In this document: one piece after another, positions 6,947-7,043 of the stretch | How positions within the stretch are numbered: the first letter of the stretch is position 1 | Layout of the letters: every line of letters starts with the position of its first letter | Assembly: GCA_018396515.1 (NCBI GenBank) | Contig: JAGTQJ010000016.1 | Coordinates: forward strand, 10,070 to 17,112 | Source: Candidatus Bathyarchaeota archaeon | GTDB lineage: Archaea; Thermoproteota; Bathyarchaeia; TCS64 | Length of the DNA stretch: 7,043 nt | Direction: 5' to 3' | Translations under genes and position numbers: made by a program | Notes under the pieces: generated by a model | The model's input: only the letters and a program-made list of their open reading frames with translations | What the model was told of the DNA's origin: nothing | The model's database searches: none

Positions 6947-6955
6947 AGCTTAAAA
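6947..6955 (-). promoter_or_regulatory. TATA-like box of the ocd-family gene
   Basis: TTTTAAGCT on the minus strand, centred about 35 bases before ATG 6917. This predicts transcription start near 6927 and a leader of about 10 bases carrying the ribosome site. It is identical over nine bases to the box before the gene starting at 1812. Confidence 0.4.
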
Positions 6956-7043
6956 CATTGTTGAATCATCCCCCATAAGGGTCAGAGCCCCTATAACAAG
7001 TACAAAACTTGCCTTGAAGGCCTAAACCCAGAACCAGAAGAAG

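Noticed and set aside
5930..7041. 12-base inverted repeat (5930-5941 and 7030-7041, TCTTCTGGTTCT/AGAACCAGAAGA) flanking the ocd-family gene
   Set aside because: About one or two matches of this length are expected by chance in a 7 kb window, there is no target duplication or transposase, and one copy sits in the stop codon region.

Overview
The window looks like chromosomal DNA from an archaeon, most likely a thermophilic TACK-type lineage (a Bathyarchaeia- or Korarchaeia-like organism is my guess, not proven). The signs are a two-gene 2-oxoacid:ferredoxin oxidoreductase, a four-CBS protein ending in an HPF-like domain, heavy use of AGG/AGA arginine and GGG codons, AT-rich TATA-like boxes about 25-40 bases before starts, GGTGA/GAGG-type ribosome sites, and TTG starts. 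I see no tRNA, rRNA, insertion sequence, CRISPR array or phage gene.

Layout. The left edge holds the last 43 codons of a 2-oxoacid:ferredoxin oxidoreductase alpha subunit, overlapping by 11 bases a complete beta subunit (124-1086, +). A 192-base AT-rich gap follows, with a T-rich probable terminator and a candidate 25-codon ORF. Then three genes run leftward: a C_GCAxxG_C_C cysteine protein (1279-1812), a D-isomer 2-hydroxyacid dehydrogenase (1914-2867) and the CBS/HPF-like protein (2930-4093). A 294-base intergenic region, with an AT-rich background and a GC-rich hairpin-forming island, separates them from a biotin-dependent acyl-CoA carboxyltransferase (4388-5917, +). An ornithine cyclodeaminase/mu-crystallin family dehydrogenase (5940-6917, -) converges on it with a 22-base gap. 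The last about 120 bases hold no gene I can support.

How the genes fit. Most are central carbon and amino-acid enzymes: ferredoxin-linked 2-oxoacid oxidation or synthesis, carboxylation of acetyl-/propionyl-CoA, NAD-linked 2-hydroxyacid oxidation, and an NAD-dependent amino-acid/imino-acid enzyme. This is ordinary core or semi-core archaeal metabolism, not an obvious defence or mobile island. The most interesting gene is the CBS/HPF-like protein, which has the architecture expected of an energy- or nucleotide-sensing ribosome hibernation factor. Two candidate short ORF/RNA loci (1248-1325 and 4138-4215) are the least explained pieces. Only korA/korB is a tight operon; the other genes each have a plausible promoter of their own.
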